A stretch of 64,000 nt of DNA from Porodaedalea pini (GCA_002794775.1 NBAY01000080.1:1-64000), one strand, 5' to 3'. Numbered from the stretch's first letter, positions 11,514 to 23,928 are shown. Numbers and translations: made by a program. The notes: generated from the letters alone by a model not told the origin.

Positions 11514-12975
11514 TGTTTCGCAGTACGGAGAGCGAGCAAAAGAGGGCGGGAGGGAGAGAGGTCAGCGACAGCGACAACGACGAAAGCCAACCGCTAGTTC
11601 GCTCGCAAAGCGAGTTAGCTGTGTCACAAATTGTCACGAAGTGGGTCCACCTTCCTCAAAAGTAAGTCCCAAAGATGCATATGGTCGGTTGCTACATCAA
11701 GCCAATATTAATGCAATAGGCTGGATATGCAGTATGACAGTACTAGTATGACATGCTAATTTGGCTGGCAAACCTCATTAATATTTTGTTCTGGCCCAAT
11801 ATTAATGCTATGTATAATACCGGATACGCATTATGAGAATTTCTACTGTAGATATAATATTAATGCCGGCCATGATAATAACGAAGAGCACCCAACTATA
11901 ATTTACTATGCAATTATTTTCCTGGTACGTTAGAGTTACAGATGCTTCTCAAAAGCAAAAACATTAAGTGCGACCCTTGCGCGAAGCTCAATATTAATAG
12001 CGAATGTATCAATACTCCAAGCACGATGACAGTGCTAGTGCCTTCCGGTCGTTCATCTACCGGTGGTCCTTTGTACATCGGGAGTCCAGGTGACTCGTCA
12101 AGCTCCTACGTGATCCCGAAAAGCAATGCCTACGGGTAAGGCCTGTTTATAACTCTGTTCGCCATGATCGTTCTTTTCTTCATAATAAAGCTTCCCTTGG
12201 GCGATCTAGAACATCTCCAGTGTCTTAGGGAGAGCTGTATGCAGCAGTTGCCAACGCAGTGGGAACGATGCCACTTCAGGTCAGTGTTCAGTGTTCTGGT
12301 CTCGACCCTCTGCGCATCCCGTGGAATCTGACGAACGTGATTATGTAGGATGCATCCGTCCGATCCGGCGGGGGAAACAGTGATCAAAGCTACGATCAGA
12401 GTTCAAGTAGCTCTGCTCCAGTGAGATGTTCGGCTTAAATTGCAGTTTTCGCCTGCCCATGACTTATTGCTTAGGGTTCTGCCAACAAAGATCTGTATCA
12501 TGAACGGAGCACGCATCAATAATCTTGGTTCAAACCAGCACGTATGGATCCCTTGCCCATGTATCATCCACTGTTCGTCCTCCCGCAATGCAAGCATAGA
12601 TTACTCTCCTGCTTGTGACCCATTAATATCCCGGCCATCAGTTTATTCTACGCTTTAGCAAGGATGTATGAAGTCTACCCGACATGTATTGTGCTTCGTG
12701 TTCTTTTGCTAATCAATATATGGTTTGGAATGAAATCGGGCGCGCGCGCCCCCCGCGAAAAGTGAAAGCATTGTTATAAATGTCTACTTATGCTCAGGAT
12801 GCCACTTCTACTCAATAACAGTTCGCAAGAATACATTTGCACTTCGCAGTCACGCCTGACAACGTACAATACATGCTCTATGTCATGAAGTCATTCTTTT
12901 ACAACAAGGGGTCAAGATCAGTCAACGAGACGATGTGAAGGCCGGCCGACGCAACAGAATCAGATATTATTACCA
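11514..12975. other. AT-rich gap with clustered AATATTAAT motifs
   Basis: No convincing gene. Five copies of the AATATTAAT/ATTAATATT 9-mer fall within about 300 bp, at 11704, 11777, 11798, 11856 and 11990. Related sequence blocks follow at least two of them. The small open frame at 11942-12139 shows no family features. Confidence 0.55.
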
Positions 12976-14390
12976 TTAGGACCACCGCTGGACAACGACA
13001 CTGTTCTGCAACCCAGCGGCCTCGATTGTCTGTAAATCGTCGTCGAGGATACGATTTGGGTACATCGTCGAGATTGTGTACGGGCGTGTCAAATTCTCCG
13101 GCCGCGATCTGAAAAGTAAAATCAGCATGACAATAGCTAGAAAATGGCTGCTTGGACGTACGCGTTGATGAAGTTTTGGATATCTCGAATTGTGTGGGTG
13201 AGGTTCATTCTACAGAGTATCCTGCATCGTTCAATTTAGCTATGAAGTGCATAGACCATCAGCAGAAGGACCTACCGCGTGCCATCCGCGAGGCGCAGCG
13301 GGATGCTCGTCGTCGGCTGTGTTTGGTCCACTTCGAACTTCGTCTGCACACTCTGCGGTTCCTCATTGCGGACTACGGGCGCGGATGCCGAATCACGTCC
13401 TGAAGCAACGGGGCCAGCTGAGCTGGATCCTTCCCCAGCGAAAGCAGGTGTGGGAGCACCGAGGCGGTGTCCGGCACCTTCGAATGCCTGATGCGGACGC
13501 GATGGAGGCGGCGTATAAGATTCATCCATACGGCGCACCACACGAAGTTCGACGGGCTGCCCGTAGTGTACATTCATGAGGTGAGGCGGTGCCTGTCTGT
13601 GTGCGGAGACTTCAGAGTCAGCGTAAGTCTATGTCACTGATTAAATGCATGATTTACCCTTGGTCAATCGCGCGCAATATCTCCGCATTCCCGGGATCGT
13701 CGTAGCCCAAGAGAGGACCATCCTCAATGCTAAAACCATCACGCCAGAAAGTGATGTGGCGTAGTACGCGCGGTTCCTCTGAGAATTCTTCAGGAGGTGC
13801 GTTCGGATCGGGCACAAATCGGCTCTCAGTCTCATCGCTACCGAGAGTATTACCAGAACCACTGAATGCAACGCGAGAAGTAGAGCCTGCTGTCGCAGTA
13901 GCCGGGACTCCAGCCCTAATAACAAACACGTGAAAACTACCTTACGCAAAACTGCGAGCACGAAGACTGACTCAGCGGCCTTTTTTAGAACACTTCGTAC
14001 CAGATCCCCACCCGGATTGTTTTGCCTGTGATTTGGATTCTGCACGGACAGACCACTAACAAAAACTTGCATGAGCAAATCAGGAATGATTGGGAAATAA
14101 AAGAACTCGACATACCTCCGCTCGCCACCAGTGAACCAAGTTTCGCCGTCTTCGCTGCTATCCTTATCGTCATCATCACTGTCAGAATTATGACCTGAGG
14201 GGGCTCCTCTGCCGCTCGATGTATTGAGATCTCTGAGTGTCCCAATGCGAGCACCGCTGCCCGAACGACTATTGCTCGGCGTGCCGCTGGAGTCGCCCCA
14301 CTGACCAATCCTGCCAATCCTCGGTACAGAATTCGACGGTCTGTTTCCCCTTGCAGGCCTTGAGGCGCCGTTGTTGTTCTGGTCGGACAT
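12976..14390 (-). CDS. shp1: p47/Shp1-type Cdc48 adaptor (SEP + UBX domains)
   Basis: Adaptor that brings the AAA ATPase Cdc48/p97 to ubiquitylated or membrane-fusion substrates. Six exons join in frame: 14390-14116, 14055-13972, 13915-13658, 13596-13276, 13209-13162 and 13108-12976, giving 372 residues. After a disordered, acidic N-terminus (SDSDDDDKDSSEDGETWFTGG) comes a SEP domain, from HITFWRDGFSIEDGPL through NAEILRAIDQG to YGQPVELRVVRR. The C-terminal UBX domain runs from IPLRLADGTR through TIRDIQNFINAS and ends LQNSVVVQRWS. The usual N-terminal UBA domain is not visible; the mapped protein starts MSDQNNNGASRPARG. It is divergent to nse3, with only 160 bp between the two starts. Confidence 0.92.
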
Positions 14391-14550
14391 AGTCAACTGA
14401 TGTGGTTGAGTACAAGAGTGACGCGTACAAAAGTGGCGATCTATGCTGCTAAATACGGACAGGACATTGTCTCACGCTACAAACGCGTCTCGCGCGCGTG
14501 ATGGACGCGACACGGCGCAGACTAGCATTACATCTTCGCGTCTCGCGGTC
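14391..14550. promoter_or_regulatory. Short bidirectional promoter between shp1 and nse3
   Basis: Only 160 bp separate the two divergent start codons, so both promoters must share or overlap this stretch. I see no clear TATA box. If the alternative in-frame ATG of nse3 at 14443 is used, the gap shrinks to about 50 bp. Confidence 0.5.
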
Positions 14551-15980
14551 ATGGCGCGTTCCATAACAAGAGCGAACGGCCGTTCCCAGCCACGGGGAAC
14601 ACAGCAACCATCCAGGACTCAACAAAGCCAATCACAGCACAGACGTCGACATAATGACGAGGAAGAGGACGAGGAAGAGGACGAGGAGGGCGGAGCAGAG
14701 GAGGAAGAGGCCGATGAAGGTGAAGAAAACGATAATGCTCAGAACGTTCGTACCTTTAGAATATCTTTCTGAGCTGTCTAACTCGGACCATAGGATCTGA
14801 CGCGTAAAGCGAACGCGCTTGTGCGTCTTGCCCTGTTCAATGAAAGTCGACGCGTTCCTCTACGACGAGACGAGATAAACAAAAGAGGTGCATGCATTAG
14901 CATATATTCATCTACTCCGCAACTGAATATTTATACAGTACTCGGAGAAAACACACGAGCTTTTAATACAATCTTTGCCATGGCGCAGAGGAGCTTGCAG
15001 TCGACATTCGGCATGGAACTCGTGGAGCTCATGAGCCGTTCAGAGCGCGAGCGACAACAAAACGCGAACGATGAGATACAAGACGATGCAAATGCGACCG
15101 GCTTGAAGAAAAAAGGTCTGAAGCCATTTTTCTGGCATTCATTTAACTGATACCAGCTGGCTCTATGCGTAGCGGCCGCATCCGGGTCCAAGACCTACAT
15201 TCTACGTTCGACTCTTGCAGACGAGCTTATTAAAATATCAGCAGAAACTAATGCGGAGCTCTTCGACTTGGAGGGAGAGGAAGCCGACGAGGAAGATGAG
15301 GATGACGATAAGCCGACGACATACGGTAGTATAATCAACTGGACCAGCGCAGACCAACTCGGCGGACTGGGCTTGTTATATGTCATCCTCTCATTAATTC
15401 TCGTTAACGGACATACGATGAGCGATCGTGAGCCTACCCTGACTGCAACTTGGTTGGTCGTTCTGATTTCTGTTCCAGCGGAGTTGAAAAAGCATCTCAA
15501 GACCTTTCGTCTTCCTATGAACGCAACCATTGAGTTTGTGCCACATGCAACGCATCGCAGCATGACTATCGAAGCATATCTCGCCTCACTTGTCAAGCAG
15601 GGCCAACTTGACAAAGTGAAAGTCGGTCCGGGAGGCGTCCCTCGTCCGACACAAGGTTAGTATCTCTCTAACACAAAGCGACGCCAAGTCTGTATCAATT
15701 TGAAACTACAGGAAAGCGTGGCCGCGTCGGTGATGCCGACGAGGAAGGTGCGAGCTACGAATGGCGCTGGGGTGCGCGAGCGCACGCGGAAGTCGGCGAG
15801 CGCGCTGTCGCAGAGTTCGTGGCGGAATTCATGGCGGAGCGGATCGTCAAAGAAGCCGAGAAGGACGGCGACGAAGAAGGCGCTCAGAGAATGGCTGAGG
15901 AAGAGCGCGAAAAGGTGCTTGCGGGCATGATGAAGGATATTACGCGTGCCGCGGGCGGGAAACTTAATGATGTACGGTAG
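14551..15980 (+). CDS. nse3: Nse3, MAGE-domain subunit of the SMC5/6 complex
   Basis: MAGE/winged-helix subunit that with Nse1 and Nse4 forms the ubiquitin-ligase and DNA-binding arm of SMC5/6, needed for recombination repair. Six exons join in frame: 14551-14745, 14794-14887, 14939-15115, 15173-15427, 15479-15655 and 15712-15980, giving 388 residues. After a disordered acidic N-terminus (DEEEDEEEDEEGG) the MAGE homology domain starts at DLTRKANALVRLALFNES. It continues with VLGENTRAFNTIF, LGLLYVILSLILVNGH and a last winged helix with LVKQGQLDKVK. The C-terminus is long and charged. An in-frame ATG lies upstream at 14443; I chose 14551 because the stretch before it reads like leader sequence. 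Confidence 0.9.
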
Positions 15981-16385
15981 CTGGGCAGACAATATATCGA
16001 CGTTCGATCCAAGTCAACGGGGCAGCGCACACCTCGTTTTCCGTAGAATGGCAGAGTGTAATGACCAAGTGCTTAAAAGATATGACGAAGTACAAGTAGT
16101 GTAGGTCGGTGCCGCTACGGCTAACAATTGGAATAAGAAATCAAATCAAATAGAAGTTACAAGTAAAAGGCTTCGGCAGCTCATGCCCGGAGATGGTCAT
16201 GGTGTCGAACTCATTAATATCATACAGGTGGTTCCGAAAAGTGTTCATCACGAGTCTTCCTGCTCCCGTAGTTCACCTCCATCCTATCATCTACGGTCTA
16301 ATCCATATGTCGTCCCAAGTCACTTCTCTAACGGTTTCGAAACAACTGCGGCATTTCCTCTAGGTACTCCAGCAATTCTGAGCGA
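15981..16385. other. Convergent intergenic region
   Basis: The 3' ends of nse3 and the TPR gene face each other across about 400 bp. I see nothing further. Confidence 0.5.
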
Positions 16386-19300
16386 TCAACAATCTCGAGG
16401 ATTCAGTTCCTGTGCAGCGTCATAGAGCGAGCATGACTCCACGATATCTTCCTCTTGCTTGCTTCTCTCGAACCGGGCCCAGAGGCGATCTGCAAGGTTG
16501 TACAGTGATTTGGAGCGATCAGGATGACCTTCAGGACACAGAACTAACGCAGCGCGTTGAAGAGTGATACACTCGTCGATATCCTCCACTCGCTCGCTTC
16601 TCTCGAATCGGGCCCGGAGGGAATCCGCAAGATTGTGCACGGATTTGGAATGACCAGGATGACCTTCAGGACACAGAACCAACGCAGCACGTTGAAGCGT
16701 AATACACTCGTCGATATCCTCCACTCGCTCGCTTCTCTCGAATCGGGCCCGGAGGGAATCCGCAAGATTGTGCACGGATTTGGAATGACCAGGATGACCT
16801 TCAGGACACAGAACCAACGCAGCACGTTGAAGCGTAATACACTCGTCGATATCCTCTACTCGTCTACTTCTCTCGAATCGGGCCCGGAGGGAATCCGCAA
16901 GATTGTGCACGGATTTGGAATGACCAGGATGACCTTCAGGACACAGAACCAACGCATCACGTTGAAGCGTGATACACTCGTCGATATCCTCTACTCGTCC
17001 ACTTCTCTCGAATCGGGTCCGGAGGGAATCCTCGAGATCCTGCACTAATTTGGAATGATCAGGATGACCTTCAGGACGCAGAACCAACACAGCGCGTTGA
17101 AGAGTGATACACTCATCGATATCCTCTGCTGCCCCATTTATCTGGAATCGAGAATTCAATGAAACTACAAGGTTCTGCAGTAATTTGGTGTGATCGGGAT
17201 GTCCTTCAGGACACAGAACCAACGCAGTACGTTGAAGCGTGATACACTCGTCGATGTCCCCCACTCGCTCGCTTCTCTTGAATCGGGCCTGGAGGGAATC
17301 CGCAAAGCTGTTCAGTGTAATGCAGCGATCGGGATGACCTTCAGGACGCAGAACCAATGCAGCGCGGTTAAGCGTGATGCACGCGTCGATATCCTGCACT
17401 TGTCTACTTCTCTCGAATCGGGTCCGGAGGGAGTCTGCAAGGTTATGCAGTGATGTGGAACAATCTGGAAGACCTTCAGGACGTAGAACCAATATAGTGC
17501 GGTGAAACGTGATAGCGTCCTCGAGATCCGCTTCCCAGTTCTTCTGCAATCGGAAATCCAAAGAATCTGCAAGGTTGTCTGGTGATTCGGAGTGATCGGG
17601 ATGACCTTCAGGACACACAACCGATGCAGCGCGGCGAAGCGAGATTGACTGTTTGAGATCTTCCTGTCGCCCGCTCCTCTGGAATCGCGCCCGGAGGAAA
17701 TATGCAAGGTTGTTCAGTGTAGTGCAGCAGTCGAGAGCATCTTTAGGACGTAGAGCTAAAGCAGCGCGTTGAAGAGTGATACACTCGTCGAGATCCTCTG
17801 CTGCCCCATTTATCTGGAATCGAGAATTCAATGAAACTACAAGGTTCTGCAGTGATTTGGAGCGATCGGGATGACCTTCAGGACACAGAGCCAACGCAGC
17901 ACGTTGAAGCGTGATGCACTCTTCGATATCCTCCACTCGCTCGCTTCTCTCGAATCGGGCCCGGAGGGAATCCGCAAGGCTGTTCAGTGTAATGCAGCGA
18001 TCGAGGCGATCTTTGGGACATGGTTGAAGCGCAGTACGGCCATAAACAATTGACTCGTCAAGATACTCCTGTTCCCCGGATTGCTGAAAGCGATGGTATA
18101 AGGCAAGAGATAGGTCGAATTGCGCTTGAGGATAAAGAGGATCGCTTTGCAGATGCAGAACGTTTGTATTGGGGATAGCCGATCCCTCGAAGCCTTGCGC
18201 TGGATCAACTAGTTGCATGTCAGTAATGCGAATGAATATAAAAAGAAGAAAGAGGAACGGGTTGCCATACCAGACTCCGTAGACACTACTTTCAGGTCGA
18301 GTTCGGAATCTCCACCGCTATGACTGTATGATATGTTTTTTGATGCTAAGTGATTCGACTGGATATCCGAATCCAACTTTTCGAAATTCTCATCAAGTAG
18401 AACGAGATTATCCGACGATTCTTGCACCACGTCGAAGTCAGGTGACTCCGGTTCCTTCAGACAGATTCTACCAACTGCAAATATAGCATATCGTATTAGA
18501 GCCGCACGACAGATATTGAAATGAGTAAATCAAACCTTTGCAGGAATCGCTGTCCCGTGTCGCGAACACAGAAGCTGAGAGATCTCGATTTTCAAGCAGT
18601 ACATCACAAATTTCCTCCAGGGTCCCGATAGTGTTCTATGATTCAATTGATTGTTAGCGGGGTTAATCACAAGTTTATTGTGTAAGAGTTCTGACAATTT
18701 GAAGTGAGAATAGGTCATCGTCATCAATAACTACCAAGTCCGCGTCCGATCCCTGTTTATCAGATACGTTAATATAGAGGCCACCTCGCAGCGATCGCTC
18801 TGCAGACTGACCTCGAAGATAACTATTGCAAGTATATCGTATGCATTTTGGACCTGTGCGATTTCAGAAGAGTTCGGATACATAGAGTTAATGGTACGCA
18901 CGGGCCGGAAGGAAGACTCGATGCTGCCGACTGTTTCAACCCTACACGCATAGTTTCTGAGTCGCCTGACAGTGGGTAGGCGGGAAGGTTCAGTAAGGTC
19001 CTCTCCTGCATCCGTCGCTTTGACTTTCAGAAAGTAGCTGAGCTTTCTGTACCAATCTCGAAGTGCTATACGCATTCCTTTTAGAAAGATGCACTGGTCG
19101 AAATTGGACAGGGAATAGGTGAAACCTGAGCGTAGGGGTCCTTGGCGTTTCGGAACATTAACATGATCATCCCATTTCCCCCAGACTAAGGACGCAACGT
19201 TTGCGACGTCACTGGCACCAACATGGAAGCTGACCTCGGATTCACAAGATGATTTATCCCAAGTGATGCTGGCCCAGTCGCCGGTCAAAATACATTCTCT

Positions 19301-20031
19301 GACAAAAATAATGTCATGCATTTCAACGGGACGCCCTAACTCCTCCACAAGCTGTAGCCACGAATGACAGTTCTTGATCATGTAGTCTTTCATGGCCGTC
19401 AGTGCCAGGGCCCTCTGATGAGTAGCTTCGTGATTCGTGGTAAGCGCTGCGCCAGATCGAGTCTCGCAAGTGAACTGCACCTTCACACCGGCGGCTACCG
19501 GTAGGTGTGATCTTGAAGTTGAAATTCATTAGCCTGTTTCGATGAGATCTTTGCAGACCATCCTACTCACGCCGAGCCAGACACTTCTGCAGCAATTTTA
19601 ACAGCCCGAACATTCTCGGAGAGTCTCTCTCCAGGTGTCAAACGTCCAAGGTTGTCAACATCCCGATATCTTTCGGAAATAGGCACGAATTTGGCGGGAA
19701 TTTTGGCATTGACATTTTCCGAAGCGCGCGCACGGCTAAAAGCATTGAATAGCCTGATAAATTTCCCATCCCAAATGTATCCTACGTCGCCGACGCGAAC
19801 CCGATCATAGGCATCGTTGGGATCGGGCTCAAATAACGCATAACCGAGACTGAGGTGGGCCAGCTTCGCGGCGTAGATCTCGTGAGGTGGAAGCGGAGGC
19901 ATTGGCAGTGGAAAGGCTCTCAGAGGAGACTGAGGGGCGCGGGGGGGGGGGGGGGCAAAATGGGAAGCGCATTCATTTATTCCGTCCTTTATTGCTAACT
20001 CCTGATGCACAGCTTTCGAGAACGCGCGCAT
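16386..20031 (-). CDS. Modular protein: GYALFEP/GDVGYI head, GAAL middle domain, TPR-like repeats
   Basis: Six exons join in exact frame: 20031-19571, 19511-18812, 18752-18696, 18635-18536, 18474-18271 and 18208-16386, giving about 1114 residues. The head (PPHEIYAAKL, GYALFEPDPN, RVRVGDVGYI, RLFNAF) and the second domain (RSGAALTT, MHDIIFVREC, NVPKRQGPLR, FDQCIFLKGMR) match a family I know only as unnamed basidiomycete proteins. A linker with VVIDDDDLFSL and LVLLDENFEKL leads into about 13 tandem 45-residue TPR-like units of the form DECITLQRAALVLCPEGHPD. The stop follows the repeats directly; the CHAT protease domain that often follows such repeats in fungi is absent. The last units are nearly identical in DNA. 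A 14-G run (19941-19954) lies near the N-terminus, and the ATG at 19902 is an alternative start downstream of it. A paralog lies at 26663-28987. Confidence 0.85.
16540..17040. repeat. Near-identical 135-bp tandem repeats inside the TPR gene
   Basis: At least three consecutive copies of a 135-bp unit, 45 codons, differ by only a few bases. Anchors: the block starting GAATCGGGCCCGGAGG recurs near 16605 and 16740 and again about 135 bp later. More diverged units continue upstream in the gene to about 18100. Confidence 0.88.
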
Positions 20032-20349
20032 AAAAGCATGACATCAACGTGCATTGGAACATGAAGACACTATTTCAGACGCTTAGACCTGTGCAAAAGC
20101 AAGAGATTTCGACTGCGGTGCCAGAATAAGTGAAGCTGCACAGCCGAGCATAGTGAATCAACTCATCGGTGGAGGCAGAATGGAATTCAGAAGCCTTATA
20201 TGTAGCAGGAACGTGCATGAAATTTAAGCACCTAAACCCCATTGCAAGGCCTTAATATACGGGTTGTACACAGCCGAGGGGTTCTGCGAGATAAAGTTCA
20301 GAAAAGCTCTGCTATATTAGGAAGGAGAACGTAAAGATCCATTCGACTC
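20032..20349. other. Intergenic region
   Basis: About 320 bp upstream of the modular TPR gene and downstream of the UCH37-type gene. No gene or clear element seen. Confidence 0.5.
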
Positions 20350-21929
20350 CTAGCTAAGATTGACGCATTCCGCCAGGACACCCTCATTGTGCAACGAGAC
20401 AAGAAACTCCCGTATAAAGGGCTCATAGTCATGCGTCCTCTTCGCAGTCTCTGTCTGCGGGCTAGCCTCAGCACCTTCTCACAACCGGGAGAGATAGAAA
20501 AAGCTTACCCTGGCATGGATAGTTTTCTGTACTTCTTCATCGGTCGCTATCTTAGCAGGCATTGCACGATTCACACATGATTGCCAAGCATCCGGAAGGT
20601 TATCTAGAGACATGTCTAGAACAACCATTTTCTTCTCCATCGAACGAGACCCAAAGTTTCTAGCGAATGTTCTTCCGGGATTCGATGGCTGGGAAAGAGT
20701 AGCGAATATGTCATCGGAGCTGTTTAACAAGTCTTCATCGACCTACTGACCAGTCAGTACGAAACAAAGAGGCTGACGCGCGTCTCACCTTTCGACGCCA
20801 CATCTCTCCATACGCTTCGTTCAACCTGGTCTCGAGAGCAGCTTTCTCTCTCTTCAAGAGCTCTAGCTCATCGCTTTTGATCTCGTACCGATCCTGGACG
20901 AGCGCGAGGAGGTTGAACTGGATGTTGTCGCTTGTACCAATGTTCCCTTCTCCAAAGGCGCCATACTTCTGCATCTTCAGTCGCAACGCAGGCCTTACGA
21001 TGTGCTCCCAACCATCGGTGCTTTCTGGAGACGGTAGCTCGCCGACTTCCAATGGTCCGGATTTGAGCCCATCAAGCTCCCAGACCTTTCCGTGAGCTGG
21101 AACGTATCCGATAAAATGAAAAGTCTCCGGTTCTGCGTCTGACACATTCTTTTTCTTGGATCTAGACGCCTTTCGCTTCACACTGCTCTCGCCACGCTCT
21201 GTCTTTGCTTTCTTCTTGGCGGGCTTCTTCGCTTCTGCAAATAAGTCGCGGGTCGCTTCTGCGGTGGCACTAATAGAGCCCCACATGTCCGCCGGTCTGA
21301 GGTTGTCATGATTTCCGCAGTAAAGAAGGAAATATATCAAATGTACCTTGCTAAGGAGTTCTGTGTTTCCCTTAGTAGTCGTGAATTGGAGATGGCCAAT
21401 CCTTTCATCTGAGAGAGGAAAGAACAACCTGAACTCAGAGTCAGCAGTTGTGTTCATTTTGACGCACCTTCGGGCTCATGTCAGACGTTTCTAACTTGAA
21501 CGCATTAAGTTCTTCACCAAGCTCAACATCTGGACAATTGAAGAGTACATTCAAAATAGCCAAAGAAGCACAAGCATCGTCAACAAGTTGGTTAGCAAAC
21601 CAGACATCCTTCGCAGCGGGATCAAGAAAGTCGCGAGGGTGGTGTTTGTCATGTCTCCAACTGAAGCACAGCACTAGACCCTTCGGCTTGAGATGATCGA
21701 GTCCCCAAGGCTGTATATCATATACTTCGTCGACTTCGATGCCTCTGATACCAAGTTTGCGAATCAGAGTCGTGAAGACGCCTGTTGCAACTCCTTATTA
21801 TACTTCTCGAGAAATTATCAGTGTTTGTTACTAACCTGGATCGGATTCAACGACTGAAAAAGGCCCACCGACTAGATCGATATCTGACTTGTTTGGGAGG
21901 CCACAAGATGCGCCATTTTCACCAGCCAT
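20350..21929 (-). CDS. uch2: Ubiquitin C-terminal hydrolase, UCH37/UCHL5 type
   Basis: Cysteine deubiquitinase of peptidase family C12. UCH37 relatives act at the proteasome lid. Six exons join in frame: 21929-21836, 21781-21468, 21408-21347, 21296-20789, 20742-20509 and 20466-20350, giving 442 residues. The catalytic set is present: the oxyanion Gln in WFANQL, the nucleophile Cys in DDACASLAIL, His in FHFIGYVP and Asp in ELDGLKSGP. A basic insert (AKKPAKKKAKTERGE) lies in the active-site crossover region and may be a nuclear signal (inference). The C-terminal helical tail (HDYEPFIREFLVSLHNEG) matches the UCH37 ULD region, which binds the proteasome adaptor in relatives. It is divergent to epsin across about 205 bp. 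Confidence 0.93.
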
Positions 21930-22134
21930 TCATAAAGAAAGTCAAATACTTATGAGAGTAGAACAATGAGGATAAGGTTGTGGTCGTAGTCAAAATACAA
22001 GGAAACCATAGCATTAGCAGAGCCGAACTAATGATTGGCAGGTGCCAGTGAGAATAGCCTTCCTCATCGGGAGGGCGCCCGCAGCTTGAAAGGTGTGCCG
22101 GTGACGACGACGAGAGTTTCACGAGCTCACTACC

Positions 22135-23928
22135 ATGTCTCTGCAGCACTTTGGAAAGGCGACGTTGCGCGTCGCCAAGAATTACACGAAGGGCTACTCC
22201 GATGTACAGACCAAGGTGCGCGACGCGACGTCGAATGACCCGTGGGGTCCGACGGGCCAGCAGATGAACGAGATTGCACAGATGACATACAATCAGTGCG
22301 TACTGTCGCTTTTCATGAGGGTCATTCTCTAATCGAAGCGCTGGACTACAGGAATGACTTCGTTGAGATCATGGAAATGTTGGACAAGAGGCTGAACGAC
22401 AAGGGAAAGAACTGGCGTCATGTCTTCAAGGTACGAGGCTCGCATCGACTTCCATCGACTTCCTACGCACACTAGTGCTGACGCCTCGTCTACTACATAG
22501 GCTCTGACCGTTCTTGATTACCTTCTGCACAATGGGTCGGAGAACGTCATCATTTACTTTCGGGACAATGTCTACATCGTCAAAACGCTTAAGGAATTTC
22601 AATACGTGGATGAATACGCAAAGGACCAGGGCGCGAACGTGCGACAGAAGGCAAAAGACATCACGAATCTCCTGCAGGATGAATCAAGGCTGCGAGAGGA
22701 GCGCAAGAATCGTGCAAGCATGCGGGATCGCATGGTAAACGGCATCAATGGGCTGACAGATGACTTCGATGACGAGAACGAGATGCGGCGGAATCGGCAG
22801 CCTGAACGGCGGAAAAACGCTGGCCGCGACGATGACGAGATGCGGAAGGCAATCGAGGCGAGCAAGAGGAGTCTTGCTGAAGAACAAGCTAAGACTGCGG
22901 AGGAGGAAGATCTGGCGCGAGCGATCAAGATGAGTGAAGAGGAGGAGAAGAAGCGCAGTCAATCTGTCGCAGACTCGAACGCGAGGTCGTTGTTCGACGA
23001 ACAGGCTCAATCGTGCGTTTTATTTCTCGATATATCACTGTTGTTTTGCTCGGTGCTCATGCTTACCGTAGTGCACCGTCTCCGAGCAATCCATTCCCAC
23101 TAGTTGATCCTTCAGCGCAGTTCTCTCAACAGCAAATGCAGCCACAATACACTGCGATGATGCCGCAGTTCACTTCTTTCAACCCCTACCAACAACAAGC
23201 GCAGCAAGAAGCGATGCAGGTCAGCATGAGCGCTTATTCATATTAAGTTTGACTAACTGCTATTCAAAAGGCCCAATATATGCAGCAGCAGCAAGAGTGG
23301 ATGCGTCAGCAACAGGAAGCTCAACAAGCGCAATTGTTGCAGGCCCAGCAGCAGGCTCAGCAAGAAGAGTGGAATCGCCAACAGCAGATGCTTTTACTTC
23401 AGCAGCAACAGCAGCCGCAACAATTCCAGCAACAATTAGCCCCGCAGCAGCCACTTTATCCGCAACCGACAGGTTTTGGGTCGAACAATCCTTTTGCTCC
23501 ATCTACTCTGGGACAGTCCTCGCCACCGGTCCCTTCAACATCGAGCAACGCATCGGGTATCGACTCGTTCTCATTGCCATCTACGTTCGCACACTCCCCA
23601 ACACCGTCGTCGTCTTCGGCAATGCAGTCCCCGAGTTCAATTTCACCTGCTCCATCGCCTGCTGCATCACGTCCAGCAAGAGACGATGGTGAACATGCAC
23701 GCCTCGCGAATCTTCTCGCGAACAGAGAGGATGGCATGGACACCTTCGGGAATATTGGCCAACTTCGGTAAGAATCAGTTGCTTCCTACTACTCAGATGT
23801 TCGAACTTACCCTGTCTTGTAGTTACGGTCATACTCAAGCTGGACGATTGGTTGCGCAGAAAACAGGCCACAATCCGTTTGCAATGCAGCAGCAGCAGTC
23901 TAGTGATCAACCGTTCTTTTCAGTCTAA
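22135..23928 (+). CDS. ent1: Epsin (ENTH domain, UIMs, NPF motifs)
   Basis: Endocytic adaptor that binds PtdIns(4,5)P2, ubiquitylated cargo and EH-domain proteins at the plasma membrane. Six exons join in frame: 22135-22295, 22352-22430, 22501-23012, 23072-23219, 23271-23767 and 23823-23928, giving 500 residues. The ENTH domain runs from MSLQHFGKATLRVAKNY through WRHVFKALTVLDYLLHNGSE. Two ubiquitin-interacting motifs follow (DEMRKAIEASKRSLAEE and EEDLARAIKMSEEEE). A Gln-rich low-complexity region of about 80 residues comes next. Three NPF motifs, the EH-domain ligands, are visible (SNPFP, NNPFAP, HNPFAM). No clathrin box was clear to me. The symbol follows yeast usage. Confidence 0.93.

Noticed and set aside
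11942..12139. Small open frame in the motif-rich gap
   Set aside because: No family features, no introns to place, and it overlaps one of the AATATTAAT motifs.
16557..17048. Long open frame on the + strand opposite the TPR repeats
   Set aside because: It is the antisense shadow of the repeated 135-bp units; its repeats mirror the TPR codons and it has no start context or splice logic of its own.
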